A DNA stretch of 64,000 nt. It comes from Aquimarina sp. Aq78 (GTDB taxonomy: Bacteria > Bacteroidota > Bacteroidia > Flavobacteriales > Flavobacteriaceae). Both the position numbers and the translations under genes were made by a program. The DNA lies in assembly GCF_900299525.1 (NCBI RefSeq), contig NZ_OMKA01000001.1:558001-622000 (forward strand), given 5' to 3'. The notes under the pieces are model-generated. The model saw only the letters and a program-made list of their open reading frames with translations, had not been told where the DNA came from and made no database searches. Shown here piece by piece: positions 7,761 through 16,945 of this stretch. Each line of letters starts with the position of its first letter. The first letter of the stretch is position 1.

Positions 7761-9296
7761 TTATTTCCCTTGTTGCCCTTCAACATTAGGTGTTTTAAAT
7801 AATTCTATAAAAGCTGGACCTATATGAGATATGATTTCACCCGCAATCAATCCTTCAAAACCTGTTTTTTGAACGGCTATATCTCCAGAACTTCCATGTA
7901 AATAGACTCCAAAAACTGCAGCATGCAGAGGATCATAACTTTGAGATAGCAAACCGGTAATCATCCCTGTAAGCACATCACCGCTTCCTGCTGTGGCCAT
8001 TCCCGGATTTCCTGTATTATTTACATATAATTGATCTTCATATACAGTGATAGAGTTTGCTCCTTTAATAATTACAATACAATCATATTGTTTTGAAAAT
8101 GCTTTGGTTTTTTTAATTTTATCAAAATCACCTTTCCATTTACCCACTAATCGTTCTAACTCCTTTGGGTGAGGCGTCAAAATAGTTTTCTTTGGTAATT
8201 TCTCAAGAAGCTCAGGGTTTTTTGCCAAAATATTGATCCCATCAGCGTCTATCACAAGAGGAGATTCATTTTCCTTTAAAAACTCTCTAAATGCATTAAC
8301 TGTTTTTTCGTCGGTGCCAAGACCAATCCCAATTCCTATGGCTGCAGGCTTAAAATCCAAAGCGATTTCTTCTAATTCGTCATCACTATCCGCAATAACC
8401 ATTGCTTCTGGAACAGCCGTTTGCAGTACTTCATATCCGCATTCGGGAATATATGCAGTAACTAAGCCTGCTCCTGTCTTTAAGGTAGCTTTAGTTGCCA
8501 AGACCATACTTCCCATCTTACCATAACTCCCTCCTATCATTACACAATGCCCATAAGTACCTTTGTGACTAAACTTATGCCTTGGTCGATATAATGGTAA
8601 TACTTCATTTTTATTAATCAAGACTCCGATACCCGGGTTTTGCATTAAAAAACTTCGATCCAATCCAATATCAATCACCTGCAGGTCTTGTGTATACATA
8701 CCCGTTTCTGGTAAAAAGAAAACAAGCTTTGGTAATTGAAATGTAACTGTAACGTTAGCAAAAATCACTCCTTCAGGATTATCTGGTGATTTATCAGAAT
8801 ATAAACCCGAAGGAATATCTATAGAAAGAGTAAAGCATCTCGAAGTATTAAGGTGTTTGATTAAAGAAACCACCCAAGGCACTAATGGTCTGTTAAGCCC
8901 AATACCAAAAATGGCATCGATAACTATATCCTCTCGTTTAAGTTGAGGAAAATCCTCTTCGCATTTAAGCTGGATAGGCCAATCTTTAGCAATTTCTTTT
9001 AATCGATCATAGTTAGATAGAAATTCCTTAGATCTATTATCACTAAAATTTACGATGTAAGTTTTTACATTATACCCATGTTCTAACAATAACCTCGAAA
9101 CTACTAGTCCGTCTCCTCCATTATTCCCAATACCACAAAAAACATGGATCATAATTGGAGATCCTTGTAATCGACTATGAATCAAATTAAAAATCTGTGT
9201 TGCAGCACGCTCCATCAATTCTAATGATGTAATCTTAGCAGTTACCATTGTAGCTTCATCTGCCATACGCATTTGTTGCGCAGAAAATATTTTCAT
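7761..9296 (-). CDS. nnr: Bifunctional NAD(P)H-hydrate epimerase / dehydratase
   Basis: Repairs damaged NADH and NADPH: the N-terminal YjeF half (about 1-215) epimerises R-NAD(P)HX, and the C-terminal kinase-like half (about 230-505) dehydrates S-NAD(P)HX, usually with ADP. The epimerase motif NNGGDG is at residues 58-63, and IDIPSGLY follows near residue 160. The dehydratase has the ribokinase-fold signature GNPGMATAGSGDVLTG starting at residue 429. At 511 residues both domains are complete. It is a single-gene unit here. The converging gene side carries an unrelated lipoprotein. Confidence 0.93.
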   Translation of the reverse strand: MKIFSAQQMRMADEATMVTAKITSLELMERAATQIFNLIHSRLQGSPIMIHVFCGIGNNGGDGLVVSRLLLEHGYNVKTYIVNFSDNRSKEFLSNYDRLKEIAKDWPIQLKCEEDFPQLKREDIVIDAIFGIGLNRPLVPWVVSLIKHLNTSRCFTLSIDIPSGLYSDKSPDNPEGVIFANVTVTFQLPKLVFFLPETGMYTQDLQVIDIGLDRSFLMQNPGIGVLINKNEVLPLYRPRHKFSHKGTYGHCVMIGGSYGKMGSMVLATKATLKTGAGLVTAYIPECGYEVLQTAVPEAMVIADSDDELEEIALDFKPAAIGIGIGLGTDEKTVNAFREFLKENESPLVIDADGINILAKNPELLEKLPKKTILTPHPKELERLVGKWKGDFDKIKKTKAFSKQYDCIVIIKGANSITVYEDQLYVNNTGNPGMATAGSGDVLTGMITGLLSQSYDPLHAAVFGVYLHGSSGDIAVQKTGFEGLIAGEIISHIGPAFIELFKTPNVEGQQGK

Positions 9297-9550
9297 CTAT
9301 CTATATGTATTAATATTTATTCATGTTTTTATTCTAGAAGTTCCATTAAGAACTTTTAATAAATTAGGTAATCCTTCTTCAAAGACACTAAATATAATTT
9401 TAATCATGCCAGTTTCATATATTTTCTAAGAATTACATAATGAAACAAGTTATTAATTATTGAATTAGTAAAAATTTAAGGATGCAGTTAATTTAATTTT
9501 CTTTAAAAGTAAAAAATTATACATTTGAACACGCAAAGTAAAGCAAACAA
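9297..9550. other. Intergenic stretch upstream of the thr leader
   Basis: About 250 nt of AT-rich sequence between the divergent nnr and the threonine leader. Apart from the TACATTTG box at 9520 I see no gene, RNA or strong repeat in it. Confidence 0.6.
9520..9527 (+). promoter_or_regulatory. -7 promoter box of the threonine operon
   Basis: TACATTTG is a perfect TAnnTTTG box. It would place the transcript start near 9532, about 20 nt before the leader ATG at 9551. No convincing TTG -33 element is present at the right distance. Confidence 0.55.
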
Positions 9551-9676
9551 ATGTTTAGTACCATTTTCTTATTGGCTTTATTATTTACCTTAGGAACGAT
9601 TATCGTATCTGAGGCTTCTTCTATTACAACAGGCACTATTACTACTATTATTACTATTATTACCCTTAGGGGTTAG
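9551..9676 (+). CDS. thr operon leader peptide, Thr/Ile-rich (41 aa)
   Basis: An unreported short reading frame of 41 codons from ATG 9551 to TAG 9674-9676. The first half is hydrophobic (MFSTIFLLALLFTLG) and the second half is almost only Thr and Ile: residues 25-38 read ITTGTITTIITIIT. Of the 41 residues 11 are Thr and 11 Ile. It sits about 100 nt before thrA and just after a promoter box. The same design, a leader peptide loaded with the regulatory amino acids Thr and Ile, controls the E. coli thr operon by attenuation; I infer an analogous role here. The sequence is not similar to E. coli ThrL beyond composition. Its hydrophobic start is unlike classic leaders and is unexplained. Confidence 0.85.
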   Translation: MFSTIFLLALLFTLGTIIVSEASSITTGTITTIITIITLRG

Positions 9677-9687
9677 TTCATTTATAT

Positions 9688-9730
9688 ATTACCACCGCAC
9701 CACATACGTAATTCACAAAAAAAGAATTAC
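9688..9730 (+). promoter_or_regulatory. Candidate alternative hairpins between thr leader and thrA
   Basis: GTAATTC (9708-9714) pairs perfectly with GAATTAC (9724-9730) around an A-rich loop. The same GTAAT can instead pair with ATTAC at 9688-9692. Mutually exclusive pairing is what an attenuator needs, but no canonical U-run follows, so factor-dependent termination or translational control is equally possible. Short stems make this tentative. Confidence 0.35.
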
Positions 9731-9777
9731 CAGCAAAGCTTTTATTAATAATTTCAACTTAAAAAATACAATATATC

Positions 9778-12225
9778 ATGAACGTTCTAAAATTTGGAGG
9801 TTCTTCTGTCGCCAATGCATCGGCCATAGAAAGTGTAATAGAAATCATAAAACAACAATCTCAAAAGCAATCTTTATATGTAGTAGTTTCTGCAATGGGC
9901 GGAATTACCGACTTACTGTTACAAGCAGGAGAAGAAGCTTCTGCTAACAATGAAGACTATAAAAACACACTGGCAGAAATTGAGAAAAGGCATTTTGAAG
10001 CTGTAAAAACTCTTATCCCTGTAGTATCCCAAAGTGCAATAATAAGTAAGGTGAAAGCCGAACTTAACACTTTGGAATCATTGTGTGAAGGCGTGTACTT
10101 ATTAAGTGAATTATCTCTTAAGACAGCTGCCGTAATTGCAGGTTTTGGAGAGATGCTCTCTTCTTATATTATCACCGAAGCTGCCAAAATAAAAGGCTTA
10201 GACATCGTTTTAAAAGATTCTAGAGAGCTAATCGTTAGAACAATTAACTCTAAAGTCGTAATTGATTATAAAGAAACCAATACCAGAATCAAAGAATTTA
10301 CAAATAGTAGTACACATAAAGTAAGTCTTTTTCCCGGTTTTGTTGCAAGAACACAAGATGGCGAACCTACCACACTAGGAAGAGGAGGATCTGATTTTAC
10401 AGCAGCTATTCTGGCAGCAGCTATTGATGCAAATGAATTGCAAATCTGGACAGATGTAAGTGGTCTATATACTGCTAACCCAAAATTAGTAAAACAAGCT
10501 AAACCTGTACATCATATTTCATATCAGGAAGCTATGGAACTTTCTCATTTTGGAGCTAAAGTAATCTACCCTCCTACCATACATCCTGTATTAGAAAAGA
10601 ATATTCCGATAGTTATTAAAAATACTTTTAAACCCAAAGATCAAGGAACTCTTATTACTCGAAAGGTAGATGAAAGAAAAAAACCAGTAACCGGGATCAG
10701 TCATATTGATAGTATCGCGATCATTTCTCTGGAAGGTAGTGGCATGGTTGGCATTCCTGGATTTTCTAAACGCCTATTCGAAGCGTTATTTCTAGAAAAT
10801 ATAAATGTTATCCTTATTACACAAGCTTCCTCTGAGCATTCTATATGTCTTGCCGTTGAAGCTTCTGAAGCAGAGAAAGCCAAAACCATTTTGGATACTA
10901 CATTCGAATTCGAGATCTCTAAGTACAAACTAGATCCTGTAAAAATAGAAAATGATGTAGCTATCGTTGCATTGGTTGGTGATAACATGTATCACCATCA
11001 GGGATTAAGTGGCAAAATGTTTAGTACACTGGGTAAAAACAATGTAAATATTAGAGCTATCGCCCAAGGGGCTTCAGAAAAGAATATTTCTGTAGTCATA
11101 GCTAAAAAAGATATTAAAAAAGCTCTTAATATATTACATGAACGATTTTTTGAAGTAAAAACTAAACAGTTAAATCTATTTATAACTGGTGTAGGAAATG
11201 TAGGTAGTAAACTAATCGAACAACTTCAACAGCAAAATAAATACCTTAAAGATAAACTACGCCTTAAAATTCGAGTAGTTGGTATGTCAAATTCCAGAAA
11301 CATGATCTTTAATGAAGGGGGAATTGACCTTGACTCCTGGCAAGAAATACTTCCAAAAGGAGAAAAGGCTAATGCAGAATCATTTTTCGCCAAGGCAAAA
11401 GAAATGAATCTACGTAATTCTATCTTTGTAGACAATACTGCAAATCCCAATATTGCTAAGATTTATAAACATTACCTGGCAGAAAGTATGGCTGTAGTAA
11501 CTTGTAATAAAATTGCATGTGCTGATGAATATTCGAATTATGAAGAATTACAAGATCTCTCCAGAAAATTTAATGCTCCGTTTTTATATGAAACCAATGT
11601 TGGAGCAGGTTTACCTATAATCGATACTCTTAATAATTTAATTGCCTCTGGAGATAATATTCATAAAATACAAGCTGTATTATCAGGCAGTCTTAATTTT
11701 GTATTTAATAATTATACAGAAGAAGCTACTTTTCATGATATCGTAAAACAGGCTCAGCAAGAAGGATACACAGAACCAGATCCAAAGATTGATTTAAGTG
11801 GTGTTGATGTGGCTCGAAAAATCCTGATCCTCGCTCGTGAAAGTGAAAAAATTATGGAGCTGGAAAATATAGAGAATGAAGCATTTCTTCCTCAGGAAAG
11901 CTTAGAAACCAAAAGTGTAGATGAATTTTTTAATTCACTAGCTCGAAATGAGGAACATTTTAAGGAAATTCTGGCAGAGGCTAACAAAAAAGAATGTCGA
12001 TTAAAATATGTCGCGCAATACGAAGCAGAAAATGCCAAAGTAGGATTGCAGTATATACCAGCTGATCATCCTTTTTATAATCTAGAAGGAAGTGATAATA
12101 TTGTACTTTTTTATACAGATCGATATCCAAAACAACCTTTGATTGTTAAAGGAGCTGGAGCTGGAGCCGAAGTCACTGCTTCTGGTATCTTTGCAGATAT
12201 CATAAGAATCGGCAAAAGTAAATAA
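9778..12225 (+). CDS. thrA: Bifunctional aspartate kinase / homoserine dehydrogenase I
   Basis: Catalyses the first and third steps from aspartate to threonine. The aspartokinase domain opens with KFGGSSVA (residues 5-12) and runs to about 290; two ACT regulatory domains (about 310-460) follow, and the homoserine dehydrogenase begins at about residue 464 with the nucleotide-binding GVGNVG (471-476). LSGSLNFVFN and the Lys/Asp region of the dehydrogenase are present near the middle of this half. At 815 residues it matches E. coli ThrA (820). It heads the thrABC operon behind the Thr/Ile leader, so both leader attenuation and ACT-domain feedback are expected. The ATG at 9778 is well supported by MNVLKFGGSS. 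Confidence 0.96.
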   Translation: MNVLKFGGSSVANASAIESVIEIIKQQSQKQSLYVVVSAMGGITDLLLQAGEEASANNEDYKNTLAEIEKRHFEAVKTLIPVVSQSAIISKVKAELNTLESLCEGVYLLSELSLKTAAVIAGFGEMLSSYIITEAAKIKGLDIVLKDSRELIVRTINSKVVIDYKETNTRIKEFTNSSTHKVSLFPGFVARTQDGEPTTLGRGGSDFTAAILAAAIDANELQIWTDVSGLYTANPKLVKQAKPVHHISYQEAMELSHFGAKVIYPPTIHPVLEKNIPIVIKNTFKPKDQGTLITRKVDERKKPVTGISHIDSIAIISLEGSGMVGIPGFSKRLFEALFLENINVILITQASSEHSICLAVEASEAEKAKTILDTTFEFEISKYKLDPVKIENDVAIVALVGDNMYHHQGLSGKMFSTLGKNNVNIRAIAQGASEKNISVVIAKKDIKKALNILHERFFEVKTKQLNLFITGVGNVGSKLIEQLQQQNKYLKDKLRLKIRVVGMSNSRNMIFNEGGIDLDSWQEILPKGEKANAESFFAKAKEMNLRNSIFVDNTANPNIAKIYKHYLAESMAVVTCNKIACADEYSNYEELQDLSRKFNAPFLYETNVGAGLPIIDTLNNLIASGDNIHKIQAVLSGSLNFVFNNYTEEATFHDIVKQAQQEGYTEPDPKIDLSGVDVARKILILARESEKIMELENIENEAFLPQESLETKSVDEFFNSLARNEEHFKEILAEANKKECRLKYVAQYEAENAKVGLQYIPADHPFYNLEGSDNIVLFYTDRYPKQPLIVKGAGAGAEVTASGIFADIIRIGKSK

Positions 12226-12269
12226 TATGAAATCAGTCTGACAATTAAAACGTACTAAAAAAAGAACAG

Positions 12270-13211
12270 ATGAAAAGTGTTAAAATATTTGCTCCCGCAA
12301 CGGTTGCTAATCTTTCTTGTGGATTTGATGTATTAGGATGTTGCTTGGATAATGTTGGCGATGAAATGATAATTTCGATCACGGCAGATCCTGGTGTAAA
12401 AATAACAAAAATTGAAGGAGCGAATCTTCCTATGGAAACTCACAAAAATGTTGCTGGTGTTGCTGTTGAAGCATTTCTTGAAGCATATGGAAAAAACATA
12501 GGAGTGGCTATAGAAATTTATAAAAAGATAAAAGCAGGTAGCGGAATTGGAAGTAGTGCTGCCAGTAGCTCTGGTGCTGTTTGGGCGGTAAATTATTTAT
12601 TGGGCAACCCATTTACCACGCACGAATTGGTAAAATTTGCGATGGAAGGTGAAAAATTAGCTAGCGGTAATGCACATGCAGATAATGTTGCTCCTGCCCT
12701 TCTTGGTGGATTTACTTTGGTACGTAGCTATGCCCCATTGGATATCATAAAATTACATTCTCCAAAAGACCTGGTGATGACAGTTATTCATCCACAAATT
12801 GAAGTAAAAACATCAGATTCCAGATCTGTAATCAAACATAAGGTAACTTTAAAAAAAGCAATTCATCAATGGGGAAATGTTGGTGGATTTGTTGCCGGAT
12901 TGTTTACAGAAGACTATGATTTAATTGGTAGAAGTTTAGACGATGTGATTATCGAGCCGTTGCGATCCATTTTAATTCCTGAATTTAACAATGTTAAAAA
13001 TGCAGCTATTGCAAAGGGTGCTTTGGGTTCGGGAATATCTGGTTCAGGGCCTTCTATTTTTGCGTTGAGTAAAGGTATGAAGGTTGCAAACGACGTAGCA
13101 GATGTAATAAAAGATATTTATAACAAAACAGGAATTGATTTTGATATACACATCTCAAAAATTAATAGCAAAGGAATTAAGATAATAGAAGAAACTGAAT
13201 ACAGAAAATAA
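12270..13211 (+). CDS. thrB: Homoserine kinase
   Basis: Phosphorylates homoserine with ATP. A GHMP-family kinase of 313 residues: the N terminus KIFAPATVANLSCGFDVLG is the substrate-binding start of ThrB, the ATP loop is GSGIGSSAASSSGAV (about 91-105), and the C-terminal GHMP motif GSGISGSGPSIFAL is near residue 252. It lies 44 nt after thrA and 6 nt before thrC, in the canonical operon order. Confidence 0.95.
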   Translation: MKSVKIFAPATVANLSCGFDVLGCCLDNVGDEMIISITADPGVKITKIEGANLPMETHKNVAGVAVEAFLEAYGKNIGVAIEIYKKIKAGSGIGSSAASSSGAVWAVNYLLGNPFTTHELVKFAMEGEKLASGNAHADNVAPALLGGFTLVRSYAPLDIIKLHSPKDLVMTVIHPQIEVKTSDSRSVIKHKVTLKKAIHQWGNVGGFVAGLFTEDYDLIGRSLDDVIIEPLRSILIPEFNNVKNAAIAKGALGSGISGSGPSIFALSKGMKVANDVADVIKDIYNKTGIDFDIHISKINSKGIKIIEETEYRK

Positions 13212-13217
13212 AAAACA

Positions 13218-14507
13218 ATGCAATACTATAGTTTAAATAATAATGCTCCTAAAGTATCTTTTTCTGAAGCTGTCATAAAAGGTTTAGCTCCAGATCGAGG
13301 ATTATACTTTCCAGAAAACATAACACCATTACCTAGTTCGTTTTTTGAAAACATCGAACATCTGGATAACATTGAAATTGCCTATCAGGCTATACATCAA
13401 TTTGTTGGGGATGAAATACCAGAGCCAGAGTTACGAGACATTCTGGCAGATGTTTTGAGTTTTGATTTTCCAGTAATAGAAGTTGAAAATAATATAGGAA
13501 CATTAGAACTATTTCATGGTCCTACAATGGCTTTTAAAGATGTAGGAGCTCGTTTTATGGCGCGATGCTTAGGGTATTTTAATAGAAATAACGAAAATCA
13601 GGTTACTGTTTTGGTTGCTACTTCTGGGGATACTGGTGGTGCAGTTGCAAATGGTTTTTTAGGAGTAAAAGGTGTAAATGTGGTTATTCTCTATCCAAGT
13701 GGAAAAGTAAGTGAAATACAAGAAAAGCAACTAACCACACTTGGGCAAAACATAACAGCATTAGAAATCGACGGAGTTTTTGATGACTGCCAGGAAATGG
13801 TAAAAACTGCATTTCTAGATGCGAGCATTACTGATCATAAACAATTAACCTCAGCAAATTCTATCAATGTGGCTCGGTGGCTCCCACAATTATTTTATTT
13901 CTTGTTTGCCTACAAACAGGTTAAACATAAGAAAAAAGATATCGTGTTTTCTGTCCCAAGTGGTAATTTTGGTAATATTTGCGCAGGAATTGTTGCTCAT
14001 AAATTAGGGCTTCCTGTTAAACAATTTGTGGCTTCGACCAATATAAATGATACCGTTGTTAGGTATTTAGAAACTTCAGAATACCAACCAAAACCATCAA
14101 AAGCTACTATTTCTAATGCAATGGATGTAGGTAATCCAAGTAATTTTATCAGAATACAACAGCTTTTTAATCATAATTTTGCTGACCTTAAGAATAACTT
14201 CTCTGCTTATAGTTTTAATGATAATCAAACCAGAGAGGCTATGAAGATGATATATAACCAAACAGGGTATATTTCTGATCCGCATGGTGCTGTTGGGTAT
14301 TTAGGCCTTAAAAAACAAGAACTTACTAATAATGAATATGGTATATTTCTAGAAACTGCACACCCTGTGAAATTTCTAAATATAGTCGAGGAAACTTTGG
14401 ACACAACTATAGAAATCCCTAGTCAAATCCAAAAAGTAATGCATAAGGAAAAACATAGTATAACAGTAAATAGTTATGAAAAACTAAAAGAGTTCTTACT
14501 TAAGTAA
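13218..14507 (+). CDS. thrC: Threonine synthase
   Basis: PLP enzyme that converts O-phosphohomoserine to threonine. The PLP lysine is Lys107 in GPTMAFKDVGARF; the cofactor phosphate loop region SGDTGGAVANGF and the NFGNICAG segment follow. The N-terminal YYSLNNNAPKVSFSEAVIKGLAPDRGLYFPE is diagnostic for the ThrC subgroup found with thrAB. At 429 residues it is full length. It starts 6 nt after thrB and its stop codon lies inside the operon terminator. Confidence 0.95.
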   Translation: MQYYSLNNNAPKVSFSEAVIKGLAPDRGLYFPENITPLPSSFFENIEHLDNIEIAYQAIHQFVGDEIPEPELRDILADVLSFDFPVIEVENNIGTLELFHGPTMAFKDVGARFMARCLGYFNRNNENQVTVLVATSGDTGGAVANGFLGVKGVNVVILYPSGKVSEIQEKQLTTLGQNITALEIDGVFDDCQEMVKTAFLDASITDHKQLTSANSINVARWLPQLFYFLFAYKQVKHKKKDIVFSVPSGNFGNICAGIVAHKLGLPVKQFVASTNINDTVVRYLETSEYQPKPSKATISNAMDVGNPSNFIRIQQLFNHNFADLKNNFSAYSFNDNQTREAMKMIYNQTGYISDPHGAVGYLGLKKQELTNNEYGIFLETAHPVKFLNIVEETLDTTIEIPSQIQKVMHKEKHSITVNSYEKLKEFLLK

Positions 14508-14517
14508 GAACTCTTTT
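14486..14517. terminator. thr operon terminator, 32-nt perfect palindrome
   Basis: A 15-bp perfect stem (14486-14500 with 14503-14517) with A run before and T run after. It includes the thrC stop codon (14505-14507). Because it is symmetric it should also stop transcripts of the converging gene at 14538. Confidence 0.85.
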
Positions 14518-14537
14518 AAAAATATAGTTTTTATTTT

Positions 14538-15422
14538 TTAATCTGTAGCTAAAGATTTCATCACTCCATGAACGATATCAGTAGTAGATGCCAGGTATTT
14601 AAAATTTACCGTTGTATACTTATCTTCACTCTGACGTACAAACGGTGAATTATCTGCATTTTTTAATTCTGCAGTAAGTGTCACAGTTTCGAAACCAAAA
14701 TTGGCAAAAAATCTACTTTCTGGTGTAGCCACTTCTCTCTTATATATAGGCACGGGAGATTCAAGACGATATAATGACTCTAGGCTAAGGCTAGATGCTA
14801 GCATTTCTATAGCTCTATCTTCATCATTATCCCACCCCATATAATCAGATCGGTGCATGGAATGAATATTATATTCTTCATCTTTCAATTTTTTGGTAAA
14901 CATTCTTGTACCTACCATATTACTTTTCCAGTGGTCAAAAAATACAACCATGAAATTTATTTTGCGTTCCTCTAATTTTGCTAATTTCATTGCAACATAA
15001 TATGCAATCGCAACACCTGTAGCATTATGAACCGCACCAGGGCTGTCCTTAACAGTGTCATAATGTGCTGCTATCACAACATATTCATCACTACCATTGG
15101 TAGCCGGAATCTCTGCAAAGATATTTGCGCCATTAAATAAATTTCCTTTCTTATCCTTTACATTATAAGTATGTCTTTCAGGTTTAAGTCCTATATCTTT
15201 TAAAGAACTAAACAAAAAATCGGCAGTAGTTTTCCTCTCGGAGGAGGTTGATCTACTTTTTAATTTTTTTCTTCCTCTAATAGGTTCATGGCCAGTGAGC
15301 TTGGCAACAATTCCTTTTTGGACATTAATAATCTCTGCTTCTTTTCGATCTTGTTCAGTCTGAGCTGGGGCCATCTGAATTGCGAAAATAAATAATAGTA
15401 AAAATTCTCTATAATAATTCAT
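14538..15422 (-). CDS. M28-like peptidase, zinc site degenerate
   Basis: A secreted 294-residue protein (signal peptide to about AQT at 20-22) with the fold signature of M28 aminopeptidases: IAAHYDTV gives ligand His120 and Asp122, and SDYMGWD gives Asp193. Other key positions are changed. The bridging Asp in GAxDNASG is His132 (GAVHNATG); the Glu-Glu of the FFDxEExGLxGS motif is Trp165-Lys166 (FFDHWKSNMVGT); and the last His of the YHT motif is lost (DKYTTVN). It therefore probably lacks normal two-zinc peptidase activity and may be a binding or otherwise repurposed protein. The gene is intact, so this looks like divergence and not decay. Confidence 0.8.
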   Translation of the reverse strand: MNYYREFLLLFIFAIQMAPAQTEQDRKEAEIINVQKGIVAKLTGHEPIRGRKKLKSRSTSSERKTTADFLFSSLKDIGLKPERHTYNVKDKKGNLFNGANIFAEIPATNGSDEYVVIAAHYDTVKDSPGAVHNATGVAIAYYVAMKLAKLEERKINFMVVFFDHWKSNMVGTRMFTKKLKDEEYNIHSMHRSDYMGWDNDEDRAIEMLASSLSLESLYRLESPVPIYKREVATPESRFFANFGFETVTLTAELKNADNSPFVRQSEDKYTTVNFKYLASTTDIVHGVMKSLATD

Positions 15423-15520
15423 TTTGTAGGTTTTGTATTCTTTTTCCCTTTAACACAAATTTATGAAAAATCTGTAATTAAACAATTTTGTATTTTTATT
15501 GCATAAAATAACACTTTAAT

Positions 15521-16108
15521 ATGTCTTTTGCAAAAACCATACCTTTTATTATAATAACGTTATTATTTGTTCAATGTGGCAATGATTCCAATACTAAAAA
15601 TTTATTAAGTGCTTCTGAAAATTGGAGGGGCGAAGTTATTGAATTTCCTTTAGAATTTGCTACTTCCTTACAATATTCGGGTATTGAACATGTGCGTTTT
15701 GCTCCAGGATGGGGAAAAGAAGGCGCTTCTGACTATTTTTCATATGCATTTTTGTGGGATTTAAGTGAAAACCCACAGTTGTCTGCTAAAAAACTTGAGT
15801 CTGAAATGGAAACATATTTTGATGGCTTAATGCGTTTGGTATCCAAAATGGATTCAGAGCAAAAGAATAAAATACCTAAGTCTAAGGCTTTTTTTGAAAA
15901 AGTAAATGGTTCTGTATATGTAGGAAAAATACTTACTTATGATGCTTTTACTACAAAAAAAGAAGTGAATCTAAATATCACAGTGAAGTATAGTATGTGT
16001 GAGTTACAAGATAAGCACCTAGTATTATTTAATATATCTCCGCAATCCCTCGAACATCAAATCTGGAAGAAATTAAAAAAAGTGACCGTTACTATGAATT
16101 GCAAATAA
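15521..16108 (+). CDS. Putative lipoprotein, unknown function
   Basis: A 195-residue protein with a lipoprotein signal (FVQC, Cys19) and a soluble remainder with aromatic-rich segments (VRFAPGWGKEGASDYFSYAFLWDL) and a lysine-rich C terminus. I recognise no family with confidence. It stands alone between a divergent M28-like gene and a converging Nudix gene, with only about 100 nt on each side. Confidence 0.7.
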   Translation: MSFAKTIPFIIITLLFVQCGNDSNTKNLLSASENWRGEVIEFPLEFATSLQYSGIEHVRFAPGWGKEGASDYFSYAFLWDLSENPQLSAKKLESEMETYFDGLMRLVSKMDSEQKNKIPKSKAFFEKVNGSVYVGKILTYDAFTTKKEVNLNITVKYSMCELQDKHLVLFNISPQSLEHQIWKKLKKVTVTMNCK

Positions 16109-16201
16109 CAAGTTCTTTTTTAATTCATAAAGATTCTTTTTGTTTTACTGCCTATTATTAAGCAGTCATTTCGTATACGATATAAGTATCCTGAAAATAG
16201 T

Positions 16202-16798
16202 TTAAAGCCAGGTTGTTTTAAACCACTGGAGTGCTATAATGGTTTTTGCATCACATATTCTTCCTGATTCTAATAGATCATCAATTTCTGAAATATGGTG
16301 CTTACATAGCTCAATATCTTCATCCTCTTCCTGTAATCCTCCCCCAACATATATTTTATCTTTTTCAGAAACTTCTCCATAATATAGATACATACGCTCA
16401 GAAGAGCCCCCTGGAGTAGCATAAAATGTAGTTATATGCTCTAAACTATCAACTAGATATCCTGTTTCTTCTTTAGCTTCACGAATTGCACATGTAACAG
16501 GATCTTCATTTTCTTCTAAACCTCCGGCAGGAATCTCTAAAAGCCAGCCATTACCATTTTTTGTAGTAGGATAACGAAATTGGTTAATCAATATCAGGTG
16601 ATCAGTATTTTTTTCATACAATAAAATTGCGACAGAATCTCCCCGATCTACCATTTCTCGAGAATACGTTATGGGAGTATCTTTATGAAAACGATCGTGA
16701 GTAACTACTGCCTTTTTTACTTTTAAAAAACCATCGTAGACCAGGTTCTCATTAAGAATTTTATAATCCATCCAGTTATAATTAGGCGCACAAAACAT
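16202..16798 (-). CDS. Nudix hydrolase, NudK-like
   Basis: A 198-residue Nudix protein. The Nudix box G-x5-E-x7-R-E-x-x-E-E-x-G-x is complete from GGLEENEDPV through REAKEETGY. Upstream KILNENLVYDGFLKVKK and DRGDSVAILLYEKNTDHLILINQFR follow the layout of GDP-mannose pyrophosphatase NudK and ADP-sugar pyrophosphatases, so a nucleoside-diphosphate sugar is the likely substrate. The start may be the second Met at codon 10 (16771), since residues 1-9 look non-conserved. It is a single gene, separated from the SusCD locus by a terminator. Confidence 0.88.
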   Translation of the reverse strand: MFCAPNYNWMDYKILNENLVYDGFLKVKKAVVTHDRFHKDTPITYSREMVDRGDSVAILLYEKNTDHLILINQFRYPTTKNGNGWLLEIPAGGLEENEDPVTCAIREAKEETGYLVDSLEHITTFYATPGGSSERMYLYYGEVSEKDKIYVGGGLQEEDEDIELCKHHISEIDDLLESGRICDAKTIIALQWFKTTWL

Positions 16799-16869
16799 CG
16801 TGTTTTACTGCTAACAAGATATGGATTTAAATGGAAATATAATATCAGTCACTGGTCAGAGTTTGATTA

Positions 16870-16912
16870 ATAAAAATGGGCTCGACTAATTTTAATATCA
16901 ATCGAACCCATT
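16870..16912 (-). terminator. Terminator of the SusCD operon
   Basis: On the minus strand AATGGGTTCGA (16912-16902) pairs with TCGAGCCCATT (16885-16875), with one G-U pair, and is followed by TTTATT. It lies 34 nt past the stop of the last gene of the uptake locus. Confidence 0.7.
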
Positions 16913-16945
16913 ATCAATAACTAACTCAAATCCCTTTACTTTTTT

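Noticed and set aside
9630..9665. Simple ACT/ATT microsatellite
   Set aside because: The triplet pattern is in frame with a start and stop just upstream of thrA and encodes Thr/Ile, so a leader peptide explains it better.
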